Shown here in pieces: positions 1-9,354 of a stretch of 37,090 bases of DNA. Within the stretch, counting starts at the first letter, position 1; the number at the start of each line of letters is the position of its first letter. Where the stretch lies: the NCBI GenBank assembly GCA_028287975.1, contig JAQBOP010000386.1, forward strand, positions 1 to 37,090, read 5' to 3'. A model generated the notes under the pieces. The model saw only the letters and a list, made by a program, of their open reading frames with translations, ran no database searches and had not been told where the DNA came from. The translations under genes were made by a program, and so were the position numbers. This DNA comes from Mucilaginibacter sp. (GTDB taxonomy: Bacteria; Bacteroidota; Bacteroidia; Sphingobacteriales; Sphingobacteriaceae).

Positions 1-2
1 AA

Positions 3-41
3 AGTCCGTCAGGTAAGATCAGGCGGACCAAGGTTTCGTAG
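3..41 (+). CDS. 3' end of a CDS truncated by the window edge; possibly C-terminus of an AMP-binding (ANL superfamily) acyl-CoA ligase
   Basis: Frame 3 reads SPSGKIRRTKVS-stop; SGKIRR resembles the C-terminal catalytic-lysine motif of acyl/acetyl-CoA synthetases. Only 12 residues are visible. Confidence 0.4.
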   Translation, partial: SPSGKIRRTKVS

Positions 42-53
42 GCATTGCTCAAG

Positions 54-96
54 TGAAAAAGTATTTATTTGCTATCGCAAAACAAATACTTTTTTC
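54..96. terminator. Intrinsic terminator-like hairpin (possibly bidirectional)
   Basis: aaaaagtatttatttgc-tatc-gcaaaacaaatacttttttc stem-loop with A tract before and T tract after, just downstream of the truncated CDS. Confidence 0.6.
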
Positions 97-171
97 TATC
101 CCCCACAAGAATTCGGATTGATCCTAAATTTCGTCTTCGCGTATATGGCTCATTTAAAGCAGGTTCTTCTG

Positions 172-219
172 AAAAACAAAAGAGGCATACCCGAATTGAA
201 TCTCGAATATGCCTCTTTG
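172..219 (-). terminator. Rho-independent terminator downstream of the tRNA
   Basis: Stem agaggcata (181-189)/tatgcctct (208-216); on the minus strand it is followed by TTTGTTTTT. Confidence 0.7.
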
Positions 220-229
220 TCTCGTTGGG

Positions 230-302
<73 letters not shown>

Positions 303-386
303 CTATTTTTGTTGGTATTGCATAACGGACATAAACCCGAAATGTTTGTTGCAATTAGCAAAAAAGCGTTTTGTGCCTCCTTTTAA

Positions 387-425
387 TTGGACTGCAAAGA
401 TATAATTCGTTTCTTTGCAGTCCAA
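387..425. promoter_or_regulatory. Symmetric divergent promoter for initiator tRNA (-) and era (+)
   Basis: 13-bp perfect inverted repeat TTGGACTGCAAAG-N13-CTTTGCAGTCCAA. Plus: TTG (387-389)-N20-TTTCTTTG (410-417). Minus: TTG (425-423)-N20-TATCTTTG (402-395). Confidence 0.65.
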
Positions 426-447
426 ATATTATTTTAATTATTTTTCA

Positions 448-1323
448 ATGGGTCATAAGGCGGGTTTTGTAAGCATAATTGGTAAGCCAAACGCGGGTAA
501 GTCAACCCTGATGAACGCGCTTGTTGGCGAAAAAATGTCTATCATCACCCCAAAAGCCCAAACCACCCGTCACCGTATTTTGGGTATTGTTAATACGGAC
601 GACTACCAAATCGTTTTTTCTGACACCCCCGGGATCATCAAACCACATTATGAGCTGCATGAGCGCATGATGCACCAGGTAGAGGGTTCTATAGAAGATG
701 CCGACCTGATCTTGCTGGTTACAGATATCTACGAGGAGTATGACGAGGAGGATGTAATTAAAAAGCTGGCCGGATCACAAGCGCCATTATTAGTGCTGAT
801 CAACAAGATCGATCAAAGCGATGAAGAGGCCGTAAAGAAGAAGATCGATTACTGGCAGGAAAAGCTGAACCCTAAAGCTATTTTCGCGATATCTGCCCTG
901 CATGGCCATAACGTTATCGCTGTAATGAATTTTGTGATAGAGCATTTGCCCGAGCATCCAGCTTATTACGAGAAAGACGCTTTAACAGACCGTAACGACA
1001 GGTTCTTCGCTTCAGAAATGATCCGTGCGCAGATCCTGAAACAATATAAAAAAGAGATCCCATACAGTGCCGAGGTAATTGTGACCGCTTTTGTTGAGGG
1101 CGAGAAACTGCACCGCATCAGCGCCGAAATTATTGTAGAGCGCGATAGCCAAAAGAATATCATTATTGGCGAGGGCGGTAAAATGCTTAAGATAGTAGGC
1201 ACTTATGCCCGTCGTGATATGGAAGACTTTTTCCAAAAGAAGGTCTTCCTGGAGATGTTTGTAAAAGTAATACCCGACTGGCGCAGCAAAAAAAATTACC
1301 TCAAAAAATTTGGGTACGAATAA
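448..1323 (+). CDS. era: GTPase Era
   Basis: GKPNAGKST P-loop, DTPG, NKID, C-terminal KH-like GEGGKMLKIVG. ATG at 448 preferred over the TTG at 415, which lies inside the promoter. Confidence 0.96.
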   Translation: MGHKAGFVSIIGKPNAGKSTLMNALVGEKMSIITPKAQTTRHRILGIVNTDDYQIVFSDTPGIIKPHYELHERMMHQVEGSIEDADLILLVTDIYEEYDEEDVIKKLAGSQAPLLVLINKIDQSDEEAVKKKIDYWQEKLNPKAIFAISALHGHNVIAVMNFVIEHLPEHPAYYEKDALTDRNDRFFASEMIRAQILKQYKKEIPYSAEVIVTAFVEGEKLHRISAEIIVERDSQKNIIIGEGGKMLKIVGTYARRDMEDFFQKKVFLEMFVKVIPDWRSKKNYLKKFGYE

Positions 1324-1328
1324 CGTTT

Positions 1329-1446
1329 AGAATCAAGATGTAAGAATCAAGATTCAAGACACAATAATTTATAATAACTGTATATTAGAATTGAGGAATA
1401 TCGGGGCGACAAATGTCTTGATTCTTGTCTCTTGATTCTTGAATCT
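1329..1446. repeat. Inverted-repeat element with arms of tandem agaatcaag-like units
   Basis: agaatcaagatgtaagaatcaagattcaagaca (1329-1361) versus the reverse complement of tgtcttgattcttgtctcttgattcttgaatct (1414-1446): 26/33 identical. Confidence 0.8.
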
Positions 1447-1453
1447 ATAAAAC

Positions 1454-2755
1454 ATGAGTAACATAGTAGCCATAGTTGGCCGCCCGAATGTAGGCAAATC
1501 AACTTTATATAACCGTTTAACCGAAACCCGCAAAGCTATTGTGGACGATTTTAGCGGCGTAACCCGCGACCGTCATTACGGTACTTCTGAATGGACGCAC
1601 CACGAGTTTACCGTTATTGATACCGGTGGCTATGTAGCAAACTCTAACGATGTGTTTGAGGCAGCTATCCGCGAGCAGGTGGTTATCGCTATTGAAGAAG
1701 CTTCAGTCATTTTGTTTTTAGTAGATGTCACCACTGGTATTACCGACCTTGACGACGAGATTGCAACCATACTGCGTAAAGGCAACAAACCTGTATTTGT
1801 AGTGGTGAATAAAGTTGACAACAACAGCCAGCAATCAGACGCTACAGTGTTTTACAGCTTAGGTTTAGGGGAGATCTATAATATCTCATCCATGACAGGC
1901 TCGGGCACAGGCGAACTGCTAGACGAAATGGTTAAACATTTTGATGAAGAAAAACTGGAAGAAAACACCCGCCCAAAATATGCCATTGTAGGCCGGCCTA
2001 ATGTGGGTAAATCATCCATCATCAATTCGTTAATTGGCAAGGACCGTAACATTGTAACCCCTATTGCCGGCACCACGCGCGATTCTATCCATATCCATTA
2101 TAACCAGTATGGTCATGATTTTATGCTGATTGACACTGCCGGGATGCGTAAAAAAACCAAGGTTAAAGAGAACATAGAGTTTTACTCGGTGATGCGTACC
2201 ATTAAGGCCCTGGAAGAGGCCGACGTAGTTATCCTGATGATAGATGCCGTTGAAGGTATTGAGTCGCAGGATATCAATATTTTCCACCTGGCCGAAAAGA
2301 ATAAGAAGGGCGTAATGATCGTGGTAAACAAGTGGGACCTGATAGAAAAGAATAATAAAACCACCAAGGTTTTTGAAGAAATGATCCGCGAGAAGCTACA
2401 GCCATTTACAGATGTCCCTATCGTTTTTACATCAGTGACCGAAAAACAGCGTGTGCTAAAAGTGATCGATGTGGCCAACCAGGTTTATCAAAACCGCGCC
2501 CGCAAGATCTCCACCTCTAAATTAAACGAGATCATGCTGCCAATTATAGAGCACTATCCCCCGCCATCGTTAAAAGGCAAATACGTTAAAATAAAATACA
2601 TCACCCAAATAGCAGGCACATCGCCCATGTTCGCATTTTTTTGCAACCTGCCGCAATATGTTAAAGAGCCTTACTATCGCTTTATCGAGAATAAGCTAAG
2701 AGAGAATTTTGAATTTAGCGGCGCGCCTATACAGGTTTGGTTCAGGCAGAAGTAG
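1454..2755 (+). CDS. der: Ribosome biogenesis GTPase Der (EngA)
   Basis: Two tandem G domains ([12 protein letters not shown] and [12 protein letters not shown]), NKVD, NKWD, C-terminal KH-like domain. Confidence 0.96.
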   Translation: MSNIVAIVGRPNVGKSTLYNRLTETRKAIVDDFSGVTRDRHYGTSEWTHHEFTVIDTGGYVANSNDVFEAAIREQVVIAIEEASVILFLVDVTTGITDLDDEIATILRKGNKPVFVVVNKVDNNSQQSDATVFYSLGLGEIYNISSMTGSGTGELLDEMVKHFDEEKLEENTRPKYAIVGRPNVGKSSIINSLIGKDRNIVTPIAGTTRDSIHIHYNQYGHDFMLIDTAGMRKKTKVKENIEFYSVMRTIKALEEADVVILMIDAVEGIESQDINIFHLAEKNKKGVMIVVNKWDLIEKNNKTTKVFEEMIREKLQPFTDVPIVFTSVTEKQRVLKVIDVANQVYQNRARKISTSKLNEIMLPIIEHYPPPSLKGKYVKIKYITQIAGTSPMFAFFCNLPQYVKEPYYRFIENKLRENFEFSGAPIQVWFRQK

Positions 2756-2758
2756 TTT

Positions 2759-2868
2759 GAGATATGCAGATGTGCAGATGATGAATTGCCGGCCAATCTT
2801 GTAAGGCTATTTGCTCATCTATTTTACATCTCATCTGCACATTTGCACATCAGCATATTTGCACATCT
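2759..2868. repeat. Inverted-repeat element with arms of tandem gcagatgt-like units between convergent genes
   Basis: gcagatgtgcagatga on the left versus gcaaatgtgcagatga in the reverse complement of the right arm (tcatctgcacatttgcacatcagcatatttgcacatct). Confidence 0.7.
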
Positions 2869-4447
2869 AATTAACCGCTTCCACCGCTTTTTTTAACGCA
2901 GGGTCATTGGCGTTTACGGTTTTAAAGTAGGCTTCGTCGCCCCATTTAAAACGTGCGGCGTAGGCTTTAAGCAGGGTTTTGATATTTTCTTTGGCCACAA
3001 ATACCTCACGCGCGTCCAGATCTTTTACCGTGTGGGATGAGTACAGGATAAAGTTGCCAAAGTCGGCATCGGTAACCGTATAATGGTTACAAAAACTATC
3101 GGCAGTATATTTGCCCAGCATGGGTTGCATATGGTCAATTACATAAGCAGAAAAAAGCTGCTTGTTGTTTAACACACGCGCTACGTAGGTGTTTTGTGCG
3201 GTATCTTCAGGAACGAAGATATCCGGCATAATGCCACCGCCGCTAAACACCTTGCGGCCCAATGCGGTATGGAAGTTGCCCGGTTTACGAAAAGCACTGT
3301 CCTTTAGATTACTTTCTTCAGAAAACAGCTCGCCTTTTTGCATCCGCTGTGCAAGTTCATTACGATAGCTCTCTACACCTTGACTGTAAGATTTCTGAAT
3401 GGAGCGTCCCGAAGGGGTGTAATACCTGGCCACGGTTAAATTTATTGCAGAGCCATCGCCAAACGGAAACTGTTCCTGCACCAGCCCCTTGCCAAACGAC
3501 CGGCGGCCAACTATCACAGCACGGTCCAGATCCTGCAACGCGCCTGCCAGGATCTCGCTTGCAGATGCTGAGTACTCATCGATCAGCAAAGCCAGCTTTC
3601 CCTGTTGGAAATTGCCGGAATCGGTAGCAAAATAATCGGTGCGGGGTTCGTGTACGCCCTTGGTATAAACAATCAGTTGTTTTTTGGTCAAAAACTCGTC
3701 AGCAAGGGCGGTCGCTGTATTTAAGTAACCGCCGCCATTGCCGCGGATATCCAACACCAGTTTTTGCAAACCATTGGTTTTTAACTTCCCTAATGATTTA
3801 CGAAAATCAGCATCGGTAGTCGAGGCAAATTTGCTTATTTTAATATAACCTGTAGTCGGGTTAAGCATATAAGCCGCATCAAGGCTGCTCAGGTCAACAT
3901 GGTCGCGCTTTACATTATAAAACCTGGTGGTTTTGCTACCTGACGGGATAATAGCCATAAGCAATTGTGAGTCTTTTGCGCCCCTGAAAGCCTTGCTGAC
4001 CTTTGCAATATTTAAACGTGTCCCGGCAAAATTCTGATGGTCAACCCCGATCACTTTATCACCGGGCCTGATGCCAGCTTTATAGGCCGGGCCGTTATAA
4101 TTAGCCTGGGTAATAACCAGCGTATCGCGCAGCAAAATATATTCGACACCTATGCCCGTAAAACCGCCCTCAAGGCGTTCATTGATAGATATAGCTTGTT
4201 GGGCAGGTAAATAAACAGAATGCGGGTCGAGATTTTGCAGCAGGTTATTTACGGTTGAGCCTTCAATGCTATCCACATTTACAGAGTCGACATAGTTATG
4301 CCTTACCAGGTCTAAAACCTTGGATACTTTGCTCTGGTCAAAATCGATGTGTTCGGCAAGGTGGTTATCGCTTATAAAAAGGCCGATAGTAACGCCTGCC
4401 AAAACAAGAATAACAGACCTGAAAATTATAGCCGCCGCTTTTTTCAT
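2867..4447 (-). CDS. S41 family carboxy-terminal processing peptidase (PDZ domain)
   Basis: N-terminal TM segment, PDZ GIRPGDKVIGVD, catalytic region EYSASASEILAGALQDLDRAVIVGRRSFGKGLVQ. Confidence 0.93.
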   Translation of the reverse strand: MKKAAAIIFRSVILVLAGVTIGLFISDNHLAEHIDFDQSKVSKVLDLVRHNYVDSVNVDSIEGSTVNNLLQNLDPHSVYLPAQQAISINERLEGGFTGIGVEYILLRDTLVITQANYNGPAYKAGIRPGDKVIGVDHQNFAGTRLNIAKVSKAFRGAKDSQLLMAIIPSGSKTTRFYNVKRDHVDLSSLDAAYMLNPTTGYIKISKFASTTDADFRKSLGKLKTNGLQKLVLDIRGNGGGYLNTATALADEFLTKKQLIVYTKGVHEPRTDYFATDSGNFQQGKLALLIDEYSASASEILAGALQDLDRAVIVGRRSFGKGLVQEQFPFGDGSAINLTVARYYTPSGRSIQKSYSQGVESYRNELAQRMQKGELFSEESNLKDSAFRKPGNFHTALGRKVFSGGGIMPDIFVPEDTAQNTYVARVLNNKQLFSAYVIDHMQPMLGKYTADSFCNHYTVTDADFGNFILYSSHTVKDLDAREVFVAKENIKTLLKAYAARFKWGDEAYFKTVNANDPALKKAVEAVN

Positions 4448-4583
4448 AAACTAATGATCATACAAAGTTACTGATTTGGCACGATAGCGCTAAGCGATTT
4501 TATAACTTGTTGAATTAAGAGTAATCGCCAATAATTAACCACTTTCAAATATTTTACCGATTTTTGACGAAAATTGACGGAAA

Positions 4584-5396
4584 ATGCAAATTAGTACCGA
4601 AAAAGAGTCGCATTATAACCACCTGGAACAGATGAGCGTGACCGAGATCCTTCAAAATATAAACAAAGAAGATCAGACGGTCGCGGTGTCGGTTAACAAG
4701 GCTTTGCCGCAGATAGAAAAGCTGGCCACGGTAGTTGCCGAACGGATGAAAGCGGGTGGACGTTTGTTTTACATAGGCGCCGGTACCAGCGGACGGTTGG
4801 GTGTGGTTGATGCTTCAGAATGCCCGCCGACTTTCGGTGTACCGTTTGACTGGGTGGTAGGGATCATAGCCGGTGGCGACGGCGCTATCCGTAAGGCAGT
4901 CGAGTTTGCAGAGGATGATACCGAACAAGCCTGGAAGGACCTGCTGGCATTTGATATTAATGACAAAGATGTGGTGGTGGGTATAGCGGCATCGGGCACT
5001 ACGCCGTATGTTATCGGCGGATTAAAAGCCGCCAATCAAAATAAAATAGTTACCGGTTGCGTTGTGTGTAATAGTGGCAGCCCTGTGGCAGCCGAAGCCA
5101 ATTATCCCGTAGAAGTTGTTACCGGCCCCGAGTTTTTAACAGGTAGTACCCGTATGAAGGCGGGCACCGCGCAAAAGCTGGTATTGAATATGTTAACCAC
5201 CGCGGTCATGATAAAACTGGGCCGGGTTAAGGGGAATAAAATGGTAGATATGCAACTGTCGAATAATAAACTGGTAGACCGCGGCATCAAAATGGTAATG
5301 GCCGAAATTGGAGTTGACGAGACAACCGCCGCAGACCTACTGAAGAAAAACGGAAGCGTAAGAAAAGCAGTAGATTTTTACAATCAAAATAAATAA
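4584..5396 (+). CDS. murQ: N-acetylmuramic acid 6-phosphate etherase
   Basis: SIS-domain motifs LFYIGAGTSGRLGVVDASECPPTFG and TGSTRMKAGTAQKLVLNMLTT. Confidence 0.95.
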   Translation: MQISTEKESHYNHLEQMSVTEILQNINKEDQTVAVSVNKALPQIEKLATVVAERMKAGGRLFYIGAGTSGRLGVVDASECPPTFGVPFDWVVGIIAGGDGAIRKAVEFAEDDTEQAWKDLLAFDINDKDVVVGIAASGTTPYVIGGLKAANQNKIVTGCVVCNSGSPVAAEANYPVEVVTGPEFLTGSTRMKAGTAQKLVLNMLTTAVMIKLGRVKGNKMVDMQLSNNKLVDRGIKMVMAEIGVDETTAADLLKKNGSVRKAVDFYNQNK

Positions 5397-5397
5397 A

Positions 5398-5494
5398 GCC
5401 CCACCCAACCCTCCCCGGTAGGGAGGGCTTGAATGAGGGAAAGTAATATTAACAAAAGAAAGTCTCCCCTACCGGGGGAGATTTAGAGGGGGCC
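5398..5494. repeat. REP-like inverted-repeat element, each arm itself palindromic (ctccccggtagggag)
   Basis: gccccacccaaccctccccggtagggagggctt versus the reverse complement of aaagtctcccctaccgggggagatttagagggggcc; ends 2 nt before ATG 5497. Confidence 0.75.
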
Positions 5495-5496
5495 AA

Positions 5497-6063
5497 ATGC
5501 ACGAAATAGAACCATATTATAAGTGGCGGGATGACTACATAGCAGCAGAGGACGAGTATTCGCCTTTTTATGCTACGCAGTATAGCGAGTTTGAATTTGA
5601 TAAACAGGTTTATAATTTTCTGCTGCACCCGCAATGGGATTCGTTCGGCTCAAATACTTTGTACATGAAGGTATTGTATGCCGACTATGATCGCTCATAC
5701 GCCATTATTGAATTTATCGGCGAGTGGAACGACGCGATCAACAACGATATCATGCTGTTAAAGCGCGAGATCATCGAACTAATGGTTGACAATGGTATAA
5801 CGCAATTTATCCTGATAGGTGAAAACGTGTTGAACTTTCACTCATCCGACGATTGTTATTACGAAGAGTGGTTTCAAGATGTAGAGGACGGCTGGATTGC
5901 AGGCATCAACTTCAGGCCGCATGTTGTTGATGAGTTTAAGCGCAATAACATCGATTATTACATCAACTTCGGCGGTGAGTTGGACGATCTGAACTGGCGC
6001 GCCTTAAAGCCGGTGCAGCTATTTAAAAAAGTTGAGGAGCAGCTAACCAAAAGGCTGGGTTAA
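5497..6063 (+). CDS. Conserved hypothetical protein
   Basis: 188-aa intact ORF, acidic and aromatic-rich, no recognised motif; fits the intergenic spacing. Confidence 0.8.
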   Translation: MHEIEPYYKWRDDYIAAEDEYSPFYATQYSEFEFDKQVYNFLLHPQWDSFGSNTLYMKVLYADYDRSYAIIEFIGEWNDAINNDIMLLKREIIELMVDNGITQFILIGENVLNFHSSDDCYYEEWFQDVEDGWIAGINFRPHVVDEFKRNNIDYYINFGGELDDLNWRALKPVQLFKKVEEQLTKRLG

Positions 6064-6064
6064 A

Positions 6065-6141
6065 TATAAGATTTGAAATATAGTATTGAGATTGTAACAT
6101 TTAAACTATTTCTCTCATCTCATGTCTCAAATCTCGTATCT
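6065..6141. repeat. Degenerate inverted-repeat element (gagatttga units)
   Basis: aagatttgaaatatagtattgagatt versus the reverse complement of tctcatctcatgtctcaaatctcgtatct. Confidence 0.55.
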
Positions 6142-6182
6142 ATAAAGTAAATTCGTATAATATTAAAATAGAATAAATAAAA

Positions 6183-6914
6183 ATGGAAAATAATAATCCA
6201 AATTACGTTTATGATAACGTAATACAAGTTAACGAGGCTGATGCATCTCGTAAATTTCTTGCAAATGTATTTTTATGGATGTTTGTGGCATTGGGCATAT
6301 CAGCGATCTGCGCCTATGTTTTTGCTAACGACCCATCACTATATGCAATGTTAAGAGACCCCGAAACAAATCGCAGTACCGGGTTAGGTACTATTGTAAT
6401 GTTTGCACCACTTGCTTTTATATTGCTGATCTCATTTGGGTTTAACCGATTATCATACGGTGTTTTAGCGCTACTGTTTATTGCTTATGCCGTTGTAATG
6501 GGGATTAGTTTAAGCTATATATTGTTTATTTACACAGCAGGATCTGTATTAAGTGTATTTATCACATCCTCGTTGCTATTTGGTGTAATGGCAGTTGCCG
6601 GCTACACCACCCACCAGGATCTTACCAAATTTGGTTCGTTAATGATCATGTTATTGATCGGTATAGTCATTGCCAGCCTGGTAAACATGTTTATGCATAG
6701 CAGTGGGTTAGATAAAATAATCTCTTATGTTGGCGTGGCCGTGTTTGTAGGCCTTACAGCTTATGATGTGCAAAAGCTAAAAAATATTGGCGCAGGCTTA
6801 GAGTATGGCGATGCATCTGCTAAAAAGATGGCGCTAATGGGTGGTTTAACGTTATACCTTGATTTTGTAAATCTTTTCATAATGCTACTGCGCGTTTTCG
6901 GCAGAAGAAGATAA
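6183..6914 (+). CDS. Bax inhibitor-1/YccA family membrane protein
   Basis: Seven hydrophobic segments, GLTAYDVQKLKNIG and LYLDFVNLFIMLLR typical of the BI-1 family. Confidence 0.9.
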   Translation: MENNNPNYVYDNVIQVNEADASRKFLANVFLWMFVALGISAICAYVFANDPSLYAMLRDPETNRSTGLGTIVMFAPLAFILLISFGFNRLSYGVLALLFIAYAVVMGISLSYILFIYTAGSVLSVFITSSLLFGVMAVAGYTTHQDLTKFGSLMIMLLIGIVIASLVNMFMHSSGLDKIISYVGVAVFVGLTAYDVQKLKNIGAGLEYGDASAKKMALMGGLTLYLDFVNLFIMLLRVFGRRR

Positions 6915-6946
6915 TCGCACAAAAATATAAACTTGCCGGTAAGAAG

Positions 6947-7549
6947 ATGTATAAGTTAATTTACAGATTGTTACCGGCATTTTTATGGGCAATAACTTTT
7001 ACCGCGACAGCCCGGCAGCTTGACCTTAAGCGCACCCAACAAAAAGCTAAACAAGCCCTTGCCTTTTGCAAAGCAAAAGGGTACAGCACTAACTATTGCA
7101 TTTTAATAGACATGAGTTTGCCATCAGGCATGAAACGCTTTATGGTTTGGGATTATCGCAAAAATGACGTTTTTATATCCGGGTTAATAAGTCATGGTTG
7201 CAGCAGATGGCCATGGTCGGCAACGTGGTCAAAAGATAAACCGGAGTTTAGCAATACCGATGGCAGTCATTGTACAGCGTTAGGCAAATACCAGGTAAAT
7301 GGCCGTGCTTATAGCAACTGGGGCATCCATGTAAAATATTTTTTAACCGGATTGGATGCGACTAACAACAAAGCTTTAGGCCGGCAAATAGTATTCCATT
7401 CATGGGAATCGGTACCCGAACATGAAGTTTATCCTGAAGGTACACCCGAAGGCTGGGGCTGCCCGGCTATATCAAACAATACCATGAAAGTGGTTGATCC
7501 GCTGCTGCGCAAGCAAAAAAAGCATACGCTTTTATGGGTCTATAATTGA
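6947..7549 (+). CDS. Murein L,D-transpeptidase catalytic domain family protein (secreted)
   Basis: Signal peptide; SHGCS...ALGKY...IVFHSWESVPEHEVYPEGTPEGWGCPAIS resembles the YkuD_2-type active site. Confidence 0.8.
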   Translation: MYKLIYRLLPAFLWAITFTATARQLDLKRTQQKAKQALAFCKAKGYSTNYCILIDMSLPSGMKRFMVWDYRKNDVFISGLISHGCSRWPWSATWSKDKPEFSNTDGSHCTALGKYQVNGRAYSNWGIHVKYFLTGLDATNNKALGRQIVFHSWESVPEHEVYPEGTPEGWGCPAISNNTMKVVDPLLRKQKKHTLLWVYN

Positions 7550-7559
7550 AGGGTTTGAT

Positions 7560-8984
7560 TTAATTCATTCCCACATGCCCTTTAACCGAACCAAAGATCT
7601 TTTGCGAATCAAACCCTATACCGCTCTTAAACACGATCTCGGTTTTGCGGATGTTTTTTATGTCGGTGGTAATATCGCCATTAACTAAAACCAGGTCGGC
7701 ATTTTTACCTGCTGCAATGGTTCCTATCTCATTTTGCCGGTTAAGGTAAATGGCGCCATTTAGTGTACAGATCTTTATGGCTTGCTCGGGTGTAAAACCC
7801 GCTTCGGCAAGCAATTCAATTTCGCGGTGGTTAGAATAACCGGCTATAACACGGCCTTCTCCGGTAGGGTCACTGCCGGCTAAAAGTACGCCGCCCATAT
7901 CATAAAATTGTTTTTCCCAAAACAATTCTTGTTTAAATGCCGCGATACCGTTGTCGTCTTTACCTTGTAATGCCTGGCAAAGTTTTTCAAGCGGTTCTCT
8001 TATTTCGGAGATCAATGCGCCGCCTGCATCGCCAGGAAAAGCCTCGCGCCCTGTAATCGGCTCAAATACCGGCAGGGTTGAAGTAATAGCCACGTGTTTA
8101 GTGATAAGATATTGCATCAGATCTTTCATTTTCTGGCTCTTTAAAGGCAGATCCAATAAAGATTGAAATTGGCGGCGGTCGTCTATCTTATCCGGCACTT
8201 TTAAGCTGTCAAAGTCCGAGCTAACAGCAAAGCCGTGCTCCAGATTATCTATGCCCATTTCTGCGGCCTCGTGGTAGGTTACCGCGCCGATATGCCCCGT
8301 CACTTTTAAATTTCTTTTATGCGCTTCGGCTATCACAGCAGCCATGTCTGCACGGGTAGCGTGAACATATATTTTAAATGAGGTGCAGCCGCGGTCAGCC
8401 CAATAGTTCGCGGTCACAGCGGCGTCCTTAGGGCCGTTTATTGTACTTAGCGAAGGAATATCGTAGCCGGGGCCTTCCTCAAAGTAAGGCGCGGTAACAT
8501 CCATATTGGGCCCTAACATCGTTCCTTCGCTTATCATTCTTTTTAAATTCAGATCTGTTTGCGGTTCAATACTGCCGCCGGTCCTGATGGTGGTTGCTCC
8601 TCCGGCCAGGTATAAACGCGGGAATGACCACGGCATTTCCGCGACATTAAAATGTTTGCCGGCCATAACTGTATAAAATAAATGTTCGTGCAGCATCACC
8701 AATCCAGGTATCAGGGTTTTAGCTGTGCCATCGATAATCTGGATCCCGGCAGGTATTTTGACTTTGTTGTAAGGCCCAACCTGCTCAATTTTACCATTAG
8801 CTACAATAACTGTTTCATCAGGCATAGCAGCATTTCCGGTTCCGTCAATAAGTTTGACATGCGTAATTGCAAAAGTCGGGGTATTGATCTTAATATACGC
8901 GGCCACATCAGGCGCGAATTTTTGAGGAAAGCATTTAAGCCCAAGGCATAAAAAAATAACGGCGGGCAGATAAGATTTTTTCAT
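7560..8984 (-). CDS. Amidohydrolase family protein (exported)
   Basis: Signal peptide, LIPGLVMLHEHLF, ITSTLPVF, LLAGSDPTGEG, GTIAAGKNADLVLVNGD. Confidence 0.88.
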   Translation of the reverse strand: MKKSYLPAVIFLCLGLKCFPQKFAPDVAAYIKINTPTFAITHVKLIDGTGNAAMPDETVIVANGKIEQVGPYNKVKIPAGIQIIDGTAKTLIPGLVMLHEHLFYTVMAGKHFNVAEMPWSFPRLYLAGGATTIRTGGSIEPQTDLNLKRMISEGTMLGPNMDVTAPYFEEGPGYDIPSLSTINGPKDAAVTANYWADRGCTSFKIYVHATRADMAAVIAEAHKRNLKVTGHIGAVTYHEAAEMGIDNLEHGFAVSSDFDSLKVPDKIDDRRQFQSLLDLPLKSQKMKDLMQYLITKHVAITSTLPVFEPITGREAFPGDAGGALISEIREPLEKLCQALQGKDDNGIAAFKQELFWEKQFYDMGGVLLAGSDPTGEGRVIAGYSNHREIELLAEAGFTPEQAIKICTLNGAIYLNRQNEIGTIAAGKNADLVLVNGDITTDIKNIRKTEIVFKSGIGFDSQKIFGSVKGHVGMN

Positions 8985-9073
8985 GCTTACAATTTAGTTA
9001 TTTATAAATAATATAATGATAATAACCTAAATGTCAATTTATTGAAAGCCGGTTTTTCATGATGCAACAACGC

Positions 9074-9104
9074 TTGCACTTTACAACTTTATTACGCACC
9101 TTTG
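9074..9104 (+). promoter_or_regulatory. Candidate Bacteroidota-type promoter for the metH leader
   Basis: TTG (9074-9076)-N20-CACCTTTG (9097-9104), one base from TAnnTTTG, ending just before the riboswitch. Confidence 0.5.
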
Positions 9105-9108
9105 CATT

Positions 9109-9218
9109 GCTTATAGAGAAAGACGGAGGGATTAGACCCTGCGATGTCTTAGCAACCTGTTACTTAACAAGGTGCTACATTCTACTCGGGCCGCTACAGC
9201 CACCCGGGACAGATAAGT
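9109..9218 (+). ncRNA. SAM-I (S-box) riboswitch
   Basis: cttatagagaaagacggagggattagaccctgcgatgtcttagcaacctg...cgggaCAGATAAG matches the S-box core (AGAGA..GGAGGGA..AGCAACC) with closing P1 cttat/ataag; upstream of metH. Confidence 0.9.
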
Positions 9219-9262
9219 GAAAGTCAATACAACACCCGACTTTTCGAAATAAGCTTTTTTTT

Positions 9263-9353
9263 GGGATTACACAGCTTAGATATTGATTGCACAGATTATA
9301 GGTGTAATCATAAAAACAATCAGTGAAATCATCTCAAAATCGGTGAAATCAAC
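9263..9353. repeat. Inverted-repeat element (gattacacag/ggtgtaatc units) in the metH 5' leader
   Basis: gggattacacagcttagatattgattgcacagatta then taggtgtaatcat...cagtgaaatcatctcaaaatcggtgaaatcaac; ends 1 nt before ATG 9355. Confidence 0.65.
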
Positions 9354-9354
9354 A

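Noticed and set aside
966-1236. Antisense ORFs within era (and similar antisense ORFs within der, metH, fabD, the ligase and other genes)
   Set aside because: Lie opposite strongly supported genes, have no motifs and start at arbitrary positions.
1329-2868. Intergenic inverted repeats as simple Rho-independent terminators
   Set aside because: Arms are long, imperfect and internally repetitive, lack a consistent T tract, and several lie just upstream of co-directional genes.
9283-9354. N-terminal extension of MetH ([24 protein letters not shown])
   Set aside because: Encoded by the repeat element; canonical MetH homology begins at [19 protein letters not shown].
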